Assembly: GCF_900460245.1 (NCBI RefSeq) | Contig: NZ_UHIP01000002.1 | Coordinates: forward strand, 1,054,001 to 1,118,000 | DNA: 64,000 bases | Origin: Vibrio fluvialis | GTDB lineage: Bacteria > Pseudomonadota > Gammaproteobacteria > Enterobacterales > Vibrionaceae | Direction of reading: 5' to 3' | Shown here: positions 36,977 through 46,438 of the stretch, piece after piece | How the letters are laid out: each line of letters opens with the position of its first letter | Numbering within the stretch: position 1 is the first letter of the stretch | Program-made: the position numbers and the translations under genes | The notes under the pieces: generated by a model | The model's database searches: none | Told to the model about the DNA's origin: nothing | Seen by the model: the letters and a program-made list of their open reading frames with translations, nothing else

Positions 36977-38560
36977 CTACTGCTGATAGAGCGCTTGTTC
37001 GGTTCGCAGACCTTTGATCAAACTGACACACATCAACAATAGTACAAAGCTGAACGGCAATGCCGTGGCAACCACTCCAGACTGCAAAGCCTGCAGCGCT
37101 TCTTTACCACCAATCCAAAGCATAACTGCCGCGATAGCACCTTCAACACTGGCCCAGAAAATGCGCTGAGGAATCGGTGCATCGACCTTACCGCCCGCCG
37201 TAATGCTGTCTATGACCAGCGAACCGGAATCGGATGAGGTAATAAAGAAGATCAGAATCAGGACAATCGAGATCATCGAAATTGCACTGCCAAACGGCAA
37301 CTGGTCGTAGACATGAAACAGGGTGAGCGAGATATCGGTCAGACCATGAGCGCCCAGTTCGCCGACTTTATTCGCCACTTGATCCAGAGCAATGCCACCA
37401 AATACCGCCATCCAAATCAGTGTCAGCAGTGTCGGAATAAACACGACCGCGCACAGAAACTCTCGCACAGTGCGGCCACGTGAAACACGAGCGATAAACA
37501 TACCGACAAATGGTGACCATGAAATCCACCATGCCCAGTAGAACACAGTCCAGCCATGCATCCACACTTCATCTTCTCGGCCGTGTGGGTTGCTCAAACC
37601 AATGATGTTTTGCGCGTACGCCATAAAGGTATCCGGAATTGAGCTGATGGCAGTGTCAAAGGTAACCGCGATAATGAAGATGAGCAGTGCGAAAGCAAAG
37701 GCCATGTTGATGTTACTCAGCACTTTTACGCCGCCATCAATACCACGAATGACCGAAATGATTGCGATTAAAGTGACAAACACAATCACGGCGAGTTGCA
37801 TTCCGATACCACCATCGGTACCGAAAATGTAATTGATGCCGCTGGTAGCCTGCTGTGCACCGAGTCCCAGTGAGGTTGCAAGGCCAAACAGCGTCGCCAG
37901 TACCGCCATAATATCAATAGCGTGACCAAGCCAGCCCCAGGCACGATCGCCGAAAACCGGGTAGAACACGCTGCGGATCGACAGCGGCAGGCCTTTATTG
38001 AAAGCAAAGAATGCCAACGCGAGCGCCACAATAGCGTAGATGGCCCAGCCATGAATTCCCCAGTGGAACATGGTCGCCCCCATCGCCAATGACTTCGCTT
38101 CTGGCGTATACGCCTCGACATTAAGTGGTGTTCCCCACCAGTCGGTGTAGTAGGCGGTAGGCTCTGCCACACTCCAGAACAGTAGACCAATACCCATACC
38201 CGCGGCAAAAAGCATAGACAGCCATGATACGCGTGAGTGATCCGGAACGGCATCTTTACCACCGATGCGGATTTTACCGAAAGGGGAAACCATCAACGCA
38301 AAAGTGAAGAGTAAGAAAAAGTTGGTGGCCCACATAAAGAACACATCAAAGTCTTCGATGATACCGTTCTTGAGAGTATTTAGGGCATCTTTGGCCGTCA
38401 CTGGATCGACGACCAGTAATGATGCCAGAAACAGAATGATTAATCCCGCGCTGATCCCGAACACTGGGTTGTGGACGTCAAAGCCCCATTTCTGAATGTT
38501 GTCCTGACCGACCTGATAGTCAGTCGTTTCTATACTGTATTTCTTTAAAGCATCTTCCAT
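36977..38560 (-). CDS. BCCT-family betaine/choline/carnitine transporter
   Basis: 527 residues and about 12 membrane helices. GMGIGLLFWSVAEP (about 120-133) is the sodium-binding helix 3 glycine region, and the tryptophan-rich VFYWAWWISWSPFVGMFIARVSRGRTVREF (about 340-370) is the BCCT signature. Imports compatible solutes such as glycine betaine by sodium or proton coupling, as expected in a marine or estuarine vibrio. The longest frame starts at a TTG (38572); the ATG at 38560 is preferred. Substrate cannot be resolved. Confidence 0.92.
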   Translation of the reverse strand: MEDALKKYSIETTDYQVGQDNIQKWGFDVHNPVFGISAGLIILFLASLLVVDPVTAKDALNTLKNGIIEDFDVFFMWATNFFLLFTFALMVSPFGKIRIGGKDAVPDHSRVSWLSMLFAAGMGIGLLFWSVAEPTAYYTDWWGTPLNVEAYTPEAKSLAMGATMFHWGIHGWAIYAIVALALAFFAFNKGLPLSIRSVFYPVFGDRAWGWLGHAIDIMAVLATLFGLATSLGLGAQQATSGINYIFGTDGGIGMQLAVIVFVTLIAIISVIRGIDGGVKVLSNINMAFAFALLIFIIAVTFDTAISSIPDTFMAYAQNIIGLSNPHGREDEVWMHGWTVFYWAWWISWSPFVGMFIARVSRGRTVREFLCAVVFIPTLLTLIWMAVFGGIALDQVANKVGELGAHGLTDISLTLFHVYDQLPFGSAISMISIVLILIFFITSSDSGSLVIDSITAGGKVDAPIPQRIFWASVEGAIAAVMLWIGGKEALQALQSGVVATALPFSFVLLLMCVSLIKGLRTEQALYQQ

Positions 38561-39829
38561 AAAATCGCTCAAAATGTTTTGTGTACTCGTTAAGTGGTTG
38601 ACTTAATCCGTACGGTTCTAGTTCGCCAAAATCAAAATTGATTTGTGTACGAATGAAATTTTGTGATGGGAATGGTAACGAAAAACGAACGCACAAGTCA
38701 AATTAAGGCGTTTAATCTCGTTTTCTTGATTGTGATTGATGTCATCAGAAAAGCAGGAAAGTGTTGTGTACGAAATATTATGATGTGTGGGTTTCTTCGG
38801 AAACCTCTGGCCTCAGAACATTTCTCTTTAAGGAATGGTATTCGGTAGGGAGATACACTGCCTCTTTTCTTGACGGGTTCGTTGCCGCAGTAAATCGTTT
38901 GATCTTCGTCACAGTCTATTGGGGGAAATGTTTGTCAGGGTTTTGTCCGATTTGAGTCGCTAATTACCCATCCGACATAAGGGCATTATTCGTCAACAAA
39001 ATCGAAATGATTGGCTATTTTTTGTTCACTCTTGTTATGGGTAACGCCTAATCGACTTCGTAGATTAGGTGAGTTATCTATGACTCTAAAACGATGGAAT
39101 AAAATAGTGCTACGGGTAAATTGGCACTAAAAACAGTATGATAAATTATCATAATTCATATATTAAATTATCCCGACACTATTTATTTTTTAATCTGTCA
39201 TTGTATTTATTATATATTTTATAAATTAACGATAATATTTTCTTTCAAATATATAATTAAACTTGGAATATAATGTGTGTTCTATTTTTTTATTTATTTT
39301 TTGCCATAGGTTAGTCATCATTTTTCTGGGTTGAGATGTTAAATTAATGTTTCTAGTGATGGTTATTTGACGTTTTTATAAAAGTGTCAAACTTATGTCA
39401 TTTTGTGATTAACTTTATGATGAATATGATATTAATGACAAAGGAATGTTGTCTTTCTTCGAGCTGTTAGTCTAATTTTTCATTCGGATTATAAAGTTTC
39501 AACCAACAAATTATTATCATTTTTATCTTGATGATTTATATGTTGTTTTCAAAAAAGTTAAATTTATTAGTTTTTGTTGGTTGAAATTTAATCAGTGTAT
39601 TTGCTAGTATTCTCGCTCGATTGTTGGCTCTGATTAATTATCTCGTCACCGATTTATCGCTAAATTTAATTTAATAGTGATTGATTGATGTGACCATGGT
39701 TGAATATAAATAGAATTTAAACATTATTATTTAACCATAGATAAAACTTTATTGTTCTAGGTTCTGCAGATTCTCGCTGCGGGAACGGGCTTTTTTGTGA
39801 AAAATTTCTGTACTTTATTGGGTAAAAAA
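38561..39829. other. Long AT-rich intergenic region before the metallopeptidase gene
   Basis: About 1.27 kb with no supported gene. The part from about 39100 to 39720 is extremely AT-rich and looks like a target for H-NS-type silencing. It contains a spaced 14-bp perfect inverted repeat. The few ORFs seen have no ribosome site and no recognisable protein features. Confidence 0.6.
39497..39586. repeat. Spaced 14-bp perfect inverted repeat
   Basis: TTTCAACCAACAAA (39497-39510) and its exact complement (39573-39586), 62 bases apart, about 240 bases before the metallopeptidase gene. It could be a pair of operator half-sites, a cruciform, or the ends of a vanished element. Confidence 0.55.
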
Positions 39830-41641
39830 ATGGCATCAAAGATTAATTTAAGTAAGTTTGGCTTAGGTAAAGCCTTCTATTTAATGATGTTTCTTTTGGT
39901 ATCTGTGCAACACACTTCATTCGCGTATGCAGCAGGTAGTACAACAGGCCAGCAAGACACTCTGGTGATGTTGTTGAACTTCCAGGAAGACCCGAATGAT
40001 CAGCCGATTTCGGTGAGTGAAGCGACAGATCTGGTCTTTGGTGAAGTGAACGATTTTTACAAGGAAAACTCTTACGGAAAAACCTGGCTGGCAGGTCAGG
40101 TGGTCGGTTGGTACACCCTGCCGGTTTCAAATCAGGTGTGTGACTACCCGACAGTTCAGGCGGAAGCCGATAAAATGGCGGAAGCACAAGGCATCACGAT
40201 TGCTGATTATCAGCGCGTGATTTATATCATGACTCAGTCTGGCTGTGGCGGCGGCGGTTCCGCAACTACGGGTAAAACCTTCCCTAGCCGCGCTTATATC
40301 GACGGTACATTGTCTGCCAAGATCATCGCGCATGAATTCGGACACAACTTAGGTTTGATGCACGCGCGAGCGATGGACTGTGGCGACACAAGCCTTTCTT
40401 CAAGCTGCAGCACCATTGAATATGGCGATTCTTACGACGTGATGGGCGACCCGGATCTGGGTTACATCAATACCTTCTATAAAGAACGTATGGGCTGGAT
40501 CAACGATTCCGCTTCGCCTAAAGTGCTGACCGCCTCAAAAGATGGTCTGTACGAGATTGCGGCTTACGAATCTCAAGATAGTCAGCAAAACATTGCGCTG
40601 AAGATCCCTCGTGGCGTCAACCCACAAACGGGCTTGAATGAGTGGTTCTACATTGAATACCGTCAGGCACAAGGTTACGACGAGTTCCTTGCCAGTCGTT
40701 CTTATCTGCTTTACCGCGGTGATGTCACCGATGGTGTGATTGTGCGTCTTGCTCAGGAAAACGGTGACTATAGCTATATGCTGCATATGAAGCCGGATTC
40801 GGATTACAGCCAGGTTTATGGCCGCAAAGACTGGAAAGACACAGCGCTTCCTGTTGGTGCGACATTCACCGACCCAAGCTCTGGTATCTCAATCAACCTG
40901 ACCAGCGCCGCGAACGGTGTGGCAGATATCTATGTGTCAATGTCAGGTTCGGATTCTGGTAATGTATCGCCAGCGGTCTGTGAAATGGCAGCGCCGACGG
41001 TAACGGCGACGGCAGTGGGTGACAGCTCTGCAAACGCAGGTTCTACCGTTAACTACCAGTTGTCAGTGACCAATAATGCGAGTGCAGAGTGTGGCACGCT
41101 GGATTTTGCGGTGACGGCTCAAGTGGCTTCAGGCTGGACCGCGGATCAACAAACGGTTTCTCTGGGCGCTGGTGAAACAGGCCAAGTGGTGGTGGCGGTG
41201 ACGTCATCTCAACAAGCGCAAGCCGGTGACTACACTATCTCGTTTGCTGCAACAGATACCCAGGACACCTCGTACAGCGCGGCAACTCAGTCGTCTTACA
41301 CGGTGATCACTGACAGTTCTACGATTTCGGATATCACCGCGGTTGATGATGCGGTAACGATGAGTTCACTGACGACCGTGGATATCAATGTTCTGGGGAA
41401 CGATGTGGTTGATGCGGGCGCAAGTGTGACGATTTCTGTAACGGCACCAAGCAAAGGGACGGCAAAAGTGTTGTCTGATGGTTCAATTCAGTACACACCG
41501 GGTAAGCGCTTCAAAAGCAGTGACAGCTTTACCTACACCATCAGCGATGGCAATGGTACTTCAACGGCGACGGTAAACGTGACTCTACAGTCTTCGTCTT
41601 CTGGTACTGGCGGTTCGCCGGGCAAAGGCAAAAACAAGTAA
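39830..41641 (+). CDS. Secreted zinc metallopeptidase (M11/gametolysin-like)
   Basis: 603 residues. Signal peptide about 1-34 (cleavage near AYAA). The catalytic domain (about 43-370) has the zinc site HEFGHNLGLMH (H168, E169, H172, H178) and a met-turn at M205 (YDVMG), the metzincin pattern of peptidase family M11. Then come an alpha-galactosidase NEW3/CARDB-like domain (about 380-490) and a cadherin-like/VCBS-type domain (about 500-590). The tail ends GKGKNK. Probably secreted by type II. A GTG at 39797 is in frame; neither start has a good ribosome site. Targets unknown. It converges with the DUF11-type gene. Confidence 0.85.
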   Translation: MASKINLSKFGLGKAFYLMMFLLVSVQHTSFAYAAGSTTGQQDTLVMLLNFQEDPNDQPISVSEATDLVFGEVNDFYKENSYGKTWLAGQVVGWYTLPVSNQVCDYPTVQAEADKMAEAQGITIADYQRVIYIMTQSGCGGGGSATTGKTFPSRAYIDGTLSAKIIAHEFGHNLGLMHARAMDCGDTSLSSSCSTIEYGDSYDVMGDPDLGYINTFYKERMGWINDSASPKVLTASKDGLYEIAAYESQDSQQNIALKIPRGVNPQTGLNEWFYIEYRQAQGYDEFLASRSYLLYRGDVTDGVIVRLAQENGDYSYMLHMKPDSDYSQVYGRKDWKDTALPVGATFTDPSSGISINLTSAANGVADIYVSMSGSDSGNVSPAVCEMAAPTVTATAVGDSSANAGSTVNYQLSVTNNASAECGTLDFAVTAQVASGWTADQQTVSLGAGETGQVVVAVTSSQQAQAGDYTISFAATDTQDTSYSAATQSSYTVITDSSTISDITAVDDAVTMSSLTTVDINVLGNDVVDAGASVTISVTAPSKGTAKVLSDGSIQYTPGKRFKSSDSFTYTISDGNGTSTATVNVTLQSSSSGTGGSPGKGKNK

Positions 41642-41643
41642 CG

Positions 41644-41678
41644 AAAAAATCCACCTCTTAGAGGTGGATTTTTGTTTT
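41644..41678. terminator. Bidirectional terminator between the metallopeptidase and DUF11 genes
   Basis: AAAAATCCACCTC, loop TTA, GAGGTGGATTTTT, then GTTTT. A perfect 13-bp stem between convergent genes. Confidence 0.88.
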
Positions 41679-41703
41679 ATTGCGCATCATCACGCGGAGA
41701 GTG

Positions 41704-43323
41704 TTAATCCGCTGGACACAATGGACAGCTTGCTTCTACTGGTAAACCGGTATCGACAGTTTGACCAGTAATCGCGTTCACACCTTCTGCGATAACCGTA
41801 TCTTTGAAGGTACGTACATCATGTGCCAATACCGGGCCACCCGCGACATCGGTTCCAGGGACTGGGACATAGTCGTCAGAGTATGGCATACACGCATATG
41901 GTGCCAGCGTACCGATACTAATGACTTGATCCGTACCATCATGTGTTTCTGTGATCGCAACGCCATTCATTTTCACAGCGCTGTCATTACATACTTCACC
42001 TGCGAATTTGACTCGTAGGCCATACGCGCCAGAACCATTCTGTTCAACATAAGTTGTACAGTTTTTGGTAATGCTTAATGAGCCCGGAGGGTTCAGAGGT
42101 GGACAGTCATCGGAATCAGATTTCGACAGTATTGGATCGCCGCCTGTTTTCAGCGCCGCAGTTGCCGTTGCGACGTTTTCAACCCCGTTGATGAGTGACA
42201 CAAAGGAGCCCGTGTAGGTTTCAGTCGCGCCAGCCGCCAAAGAAGGTGTATAGAAAGTATCACCGGCAGTCACGTCTTCTACGTTAATGTCATACAAAGA
42301 ACCGAAACCTGTATTGGTTACTTTGATTTCATAGTCGTAGATGATGGAGTCACCAGATGGAGACAGTGCGCCTGTTGGACAGGTTTTCACCATTTCCATG
42401 CCGCACAACGAGAATTTACCCAACACAAAGTCTTTCAGTGATGCGGTAAATGAACTTGAAGAGCGGGTTTCTGCCATAAAGCTACTGAAACAGGTGTCAG
42501 TACCGTTTAGCAGTTGAGTGATGTTAATACCACCTTCATAAAAGCTTTCATATGGAAATACATTTGGTGAACCTGCTTTTGGTGTGTATGACCAAGGAGA
42601 GGTTTCATCACCACTGTTGGTAGTTGCACACGCTAAGTCACCAGCTTGCGCGCCACATTCAGCAGGATGAGCACCGTCAGATTCAAGTTTCAGACGTAAG
42701 TTTGATGCTGCACAATCGCCAGGCATTGGGTCATTGCTATCCGCTTTTGAACAGCTTGGATCCCACAGCACAACGGCGATGTATGGCACTTCATTCGCAC
42801 CTTGAGGGTAATCAACCAGAATCAGTACGTCGCCAATAGTGTGGACACCTGAGAAGGAACCGTCACTTTGTGCAACCACTTCATCCTGGAAGAACCAGAA
42901 GCCCATGAAGGCATCACCGACATTGGAAAAACGGTCAGCACCAAAGTAGATGATGAGATCTTCGCCACCCGCGCCATTATCGACACCATAGGCAGCGGCG
43001 TATGCATTGGTCAGATCATCTTTATCCGGTACAGAACCGTCTTTGTGGCTCCATTGGGGCACATCTTGAATGTCTTTTCGACCACCGGTAAATATCGATT
43101 TTGGAGAAGGGTCGGCAATAATACCGGTTGTCACATTGGCTGAATCGGTATCGTTGTAGATGTTGCTCCAGTCATCGCCGGCGGTGCCCGCTGCATCTAC
43201 AGCGTTACCATCCAATTCGAAAACATCTTCGTCGTGAACCGCGAATACAGGCGTAGTGAAGAAGCCAAGAATCACCCCCAAACACAGCGTGCGTATCGCG
43301 AGTTTAAATTTACTAAAGTCCAT
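41704..43323 (-). CDS. Secreted protein with DUF11-like repeats, unknown function
   Basis: 539 residues. Signal peptide about 1-28 (ending TPVFA). The N-terminal domain (about 30-320) opens ELDGNAVDAAGTAGDDWSNIYN, a block seen at the start of many large bacterial surface proteins. Two DUF11-like Ig modules follow (about 325-410, with IIYDYEIKVTNTGFGSLYDI, and about 420-530). Many cysteines (CPTG, DDCPP, SCPLC) suggest disulfides. There is no membrane anchor or sorting signal. The longer frame starts at GTG 43332, but AAGGAG sits eight bases before the ATG at 43323. I cannot assign a function; structural or adhesive roles are possible. Confidence 0.75.
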   Translation of the reverse strand: MDFSKFKLAIRTLCLGVILGFFTTPVFAVHDEDVFELDGNAVDAAGTAGDDWSNIYNDTDSANVTTGIIADPSPKSIFTGGRKDIQDVPQWSHKDGSVPDKDDLTNAYAAAYGVDNGAGGEDLIIYFGADRFSNVGDAFMGFWFFQDEVVAQSDGSFSGVHTIGDVLILVDYPQGANEVPYIAVVLWDPSCSKADSNDPMPGDCAASNLRLKLESDGAHPAECGAQAGDLACATTNSGDETSPWSYTPKAGSPNVFPYESFYEGGINITQLLNGTDTCFSSFMAETRSSSSFTASLKDFVLGKFSLCGMEMVKTCPTGALSPSGDSIIYDYEIKVTNTGFGSLYDINVEDVTAGDTFYTPSLAAGATETYTGSFVSLINGVENVATATAALKTGGDPILSKSDSDDCPPLNPPGSLSITKNCTTYVEQNGSGAYGLRVKFAGEVCNDSAVKMNGVAITETHDGTDQVISIGTLAPYACMPYSDDYVPVPGTDVAGGPVLAHDVRTFKDTVIAEGVNAITGQTVDTGLPVEASCPLCPAD

Positions 43324-43332
43324 CTTAATCAC

Positions 43333-43878
43333 TCCTTTTTAAAGTTAAAGATCCGGACCTTTACCTGTTATCGAAGATAATCAGGATTTGCTGAATCAAA
43401 TCACAATGGGAGTTTTAGTACTCTCGTTTGCTTGGTGTGGCATAAAGCAAGAAATAAACCGAACTGCAAGCGATTGATATTTATTGAGTTTACGGTTTTG
43501 ATGGAAAAATATTGAACACTGAATTAAACACTTTGTATTGTGTTTGGAAATTTATTTATATTTTTCATTGATTTAAAAAGTGTTAATCATCCTGTTCAGC
43601 TGGTTTACAGGTGAACACATGCATAATGAATGTCAGCTGATTTAATGGAGTGCGATTTTAAAAGTCCGAAAAATCGGCGTTGAAATAAGTTGAATGGAGA
43701 GATGATAAAAATATTTTTCGAGAAAAAACGTGGAGGAAAAAAATAATCCTGCGTGTCATGAAGGTGTTGACCAACATAGCACACAGGATTGGAACAGCTG
43801 AAGCTGTTAATTAGTGATCGCTAATTAATGATATTTGCAAATTCGTGGGGAATACAGCCACAGAATATTCGCAAACCA
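43333..43878. other. AT-rich intergenic region with hairpins
   Basis: It contains the upstream region of the DUF11 gene and, near 43737-43828, hairpins belonging to the 3' end of the small secreted peptide gene, including TTAATTAG-N6-CTAATTAA at 43807. No further gene is supported. Confidence 0.5.
43737..43790 (-). terminator. Likely terminator of the small secreted peptide gene
   Basis: AATCCTG-x-GTG arms (43745 and 43790 ends) enclose a second stem TGTTG/CAACA. Read on the minus strand, the structure is followed by ATTATTTTTTT. It lies about 90 bases past the stop. Confidence 0.6.
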
Positions 43879-44067
43879 TTATCCAAGATCACGGCAGGTA
43901 TCAGGATCATCACATGGTCTGTAAGAGGTAGACGGCATAGTGATAATGGTATTGGCTCCGGCTGGTGTTTGGTTTGCATTATTTGAAGTGGCTGCAAAGC
44001 TAACACCTATGCTTGAAACAGCCAGCGCTGCTGCAAGAAAAAGAGCTTTAATATTCATACTTTTCAT
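43879..44067 (-). CDS. Small secreted peptide, unknown function
   Basis: 62 residues. Met-Lys start, hydrophobic helix and cleavage site near SFA-ATS (residue 25), leaving a mature peptide of about 37 residues rich in Asn, Thr, Pro and Asp, with a C-x5-C pair near the end (PCDDPDTC). A longer frame starts at a TTG, but the ATG chosen has GGAGAT eight bases upstream. No family recognised. It lies downstream of, and in the same direction as, the ATPase-wHTH regulator gene. It could be a signal, a toxin or a small periplasmic protein. Confidence 0.6.
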   Translation of the reverse strand: MKSMNIKALFLAAALAVSSIGVSFAATSNNANQTPAGANTIITMPSTSYRPCDDPDTCRDLG

Positions 44068-44588
44068 GACTTTATCTCCTAAAGAGTCAGCGACGTTGAG
44101 CAAGTCGCGCTTTTTGTTACACGGCTTAGAGACAGGTGATATAACGTCTGATCCGATTCAAATGCCTGACTGCTGATTGCTTTTGAAACACTCCTGCCGA
44201 TAAGTCGGATGCGGGAAATACAGCAAGAAGTGCTCCTGTCGCTAACTCATTAAAAAATAGACACATTGCGACTTCGGCATGTGTTCACCGTTACAAGTGG
44301 TGTAACACATTGAATCTCAGCTATGACTTTCGTGAAACATATAAATACAATATAAAACAACATGTTAGGTTGATAGTGTTACGCAACTCAGTGACTGTGT
44401 CAGAAAAGAGGAAAGTGTGACAGGTGTTACACTTTTTCGCGTTTCACGGATTAAGTGAAAAAATGCAGGCAGAGTTAATCAGCATTAATTTATTGATCTC
44501 AAATAGAAAATAAATTTGTTTGCTGAAAAGCACGGGTAGTGTGGGGTTGGAAGATGGTGAACACTTTTCGCAAAGTGTCTGGCGGGCA
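44068..44588. promoter_or_regulatory. Upstream region of the small peptide gene with GTGTTAC repeats
   Basis: A 9-mer occurs as GTGTAACAC at 44300-44308 and as its exact complement GTGTTACAC at 44424-44432. The shorter GTGTTAC lies at 44377-44383 and a GTTAC half-site at 44290. These are candidate regulator sites for the peptide gene. No ORF is supported in this gap. Confidence 0.4.
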
Positions 44589-45755
44589 CTAAACAGAAAG
44601 GCGATAACCGACGCCGCGAACGGTCTCGATGCAGTGCGCATAACCACAAAGTTTGCGACGCAGGGAGACAATAATAGTGTCAACCACATTGCTGGAGCCT
44701 TCAAAATGGATACCCCATACGTGCTCCAGCAGCAGTTTTCGGCTGACGGCTGCGCCTTGGTGGTGAAACAAAATGCTCAATACGCCAAATTCTAACGGGG
44801 TGAGGTCGATGGGGTGCTGATTGACTTTCAACTGCCGCGCGCCGCTGTCAAACCAGTGGCAATCCAGTTGCTGCCATTGCTGACTCAGATGCAATAAGGT
44901 TTGAAACCGTTCCGGATCGCGCGCTTGCAGCTGGCGGTTGATGATATTGCCCAGTACCGGAATTAAGCTGATGCCATCGTGATGAGTTTCCGTACTCCAG
45001 TGGTGGCAAAGGGTTTGATAGAGTTGGCTGCAATCGTCCTGTTGCGCCAGATAAGCCAAAGCGGGTTCGTTAGCGCGTGACAAGAAAGACAAACATTCCA
45101 ATGCACCTAACAGGCCGGGCGGTTCGGGGGAGGCAAAAAAATAACGCATCAGCGTATGGATCAACTCAGTGGACGGATAGCGCTCGACATTCAAGACGCG
45201 GGTATCGGCGCTGAGAATATTGAGCAACGTCGGATGGCCCAGAGCGAAACTGTTGATGGTTCTTGCAGCACACTCTTCTACACCGAGGAATGATAAGTAA
45301 GCCAAGGCGTGGTCAGCGGACAGTGTGGCAAGTTTAATCGCGCGAAAACGCAGGTGCGGCGATTTGTTGGTCATCCAGCTTAAATGAGGGGGCTGACGAC
45401 GGGCAAACACTATCTTAGTGTTGTGTGGTGTTCGGGGGAGGAATTCACACCGTAGCCAGGCTTCAAGCTCTGGCTGACAGTCCAGATGATCAAGCAGCAG
45501 CACGGTGTCAGCCGCCGCAGTTTGAATCCTCTTTTTCAGACTTTTGCGGAATTTGTCGCGATGGGCATTGCCGTCAGTACGACAATCAATTTTGCAGCAG
45601 CGTTTGTCGTTGAGGCGGGCAAAGTCTTCCAGAAGAGCGCTTTTGCCCACGCCCATTAATCCGTGCAGGCAAACCACGTCAGGATGTTGCGAACTCAATA
45701 ATGAGTGCAACACATTAAGTTCCGGCTCGCGGCTTTTTGTTCGCTCATACGCCAT
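44589..45755 (-). CDS. P-loop ATPase with C-terminal OmpR-type winged helix (STAND-like regulator)
   Basis: 388 residues. Walker A GLMGVGKS (32-39) and Walker B TVLLLDHLD (84-92) head an AAA/NB-ARC-like module (about 10-190). A helical middle part (about 190-300) has no clear repeats. The C-terminus (about 305-386) is an OmpR/PhoB winged helix: LTPLEFGVLSILFHHQG, then SNVVDTIIVSLRRKL and VRGVGYRL. There is no receiver domain. Domain order is the reverse of SARP-type regulators. GGAGG lies seven bases before the ATG. It is divergent from an exported-protein gene (121 bases), and the small peptide gene lies downstream. It probably regulates this locus in an ATP-dependent way. Confidence 0.8.
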   Translation of the reverse strand: MAYERTKSREPELNVLHSLLSSQHPDVVCLHGLMGVGKSALLEDFARLNDKRCCKIDCRTDGNAHRDKFRKSLKKRIQTAAADTVLLLDHLDCQPELEAWLRCEFLPRTPHNTKIVFARRQPPHLSWMTNKSPHLRFRAIKLATLSADHALAYLSFLGVEECAARTINSFALGHPTLLNILSADTRVLNVERYPSTELIHTLMRYFFASPEPPGLLGALECLSFLSRANEPALAYLAQQDDCSQLYQTLCHHWSTETHHDGISLIPVLGNIINRQLQARDPERFQTLLHLSQQWQQLDCHWFDSGARQLKVNQHPIDLTPLEFGVLSILFHHQGAAVSRKLLLEHVWGIHFEGSSNVVDTIIVSLRRKLCGYAHCIETVRGVGYRLSV

Positions 45756-45876
45756 TCGCCGATCCTCCGGCGCAAAACGTCATTCGCATCCCATCGAAAT
45801 CTCATCAAATTCTCACCAATAGATTTATCAATAGTGCTTATGTTTACAGATGTAAAGCGAGTGAGGGGGAAATCCG

Positions 45877-46410
45877 ATGAGACTAATTTGTTTATCGGCT
45901 TGTGCTCTGGCAGTGGTTGCGACATTCGCCACCGCTTCTATGGAAGAAGAAAAAGTGATGCGTGCGGAAAGCGCGGCGCACACCGATCTGAGTTCAACGG
46001 CAACGATTATGGACACAGACGGCACGGTGCTGCGCAAAGGCAGTAGCCACTGGCATTGTATGCCCGGCATTCCTGTGATGGAAGGTGATGCGCATCCCAT
46101 GTGTAATGACCCGGTTTGGACGGCATTACTTCAGGCAGCCGCGGAAGGCAAACCGTTTGAAACCGATAAAGTAGGCTTCTCATACATGCTGCAAGGCGAT
46201 GCGCTGGTCAGCAATGAGAGCCCGGCAGCAACCGACCCTAACGACGGCGGAGTCTGGGTCGAAGAAGGTCCGCACATTATGATTGTGGTGCCTCGGGCAC
46301 TGCTGGAGGGGATCAGTACTGACCCTTATAACGGCGGCCCTTACGTGATGTGGAAAGATACCCCATATGCTCACATCATGATTCCGGTTGGAAACAAAAC
46401 TAAGCCATGA
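45877..46410 (+). CDS. Exported protein of a conserved family, unknown function
   Basis: 177 residues. Signal peptide about 1-20 (MRLICLSACALAVVATFATA). Conserved-looking blocks: SSHWHCMPGIPVMEGDAHPMCNDPVW (about 56-81), GFSYMLQGD, EGPHIMIVVP and GGPYVMWKDTPYAHIMIP. Such proteins occur in many marine proteobacteria, in my memory always without an assigned role. The Cys, His and Met content could bind a metal; this is inference. It is divergent from the ATPase-wHTH gene and followed by its own terminator, so it is a likely regulatory target. Confidence 0.75.
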   Translation: MRLICLSACALAVVATFATASMEEEKVMRAESAAHTDLSSTATIMDTDGTVLRKGSSHWHCMPGIPVMEGDAHPMCNDPVWTALLQAAAEGKPFETDKVGFSYMLQGDALVSNESPAATDPNDGGVWVEEGPHIMIVVPRALLEGISTDPYNGGPYVMWKDTPYAHIMIPVGNKTKP

Positions 46411-46438
46411 TTGGCCACTCCGGGTTCAGGGAGTGATG

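Noticed and set aside
38663..38955. Short ORFs in the AT-rich spacer before the metallopeptidase
   Set aside because: Unremarkable composition, no ribosome sites and mutually overlapping frames; they look like chance ORFs.
39830..41641. Thermolysin-like (M4) vibrio protease
   Set aside because: The zinc motif is HExxHxxGxxH with a met-turn, a metzincin pattern, not the HExxH plus distant Glu of M4.
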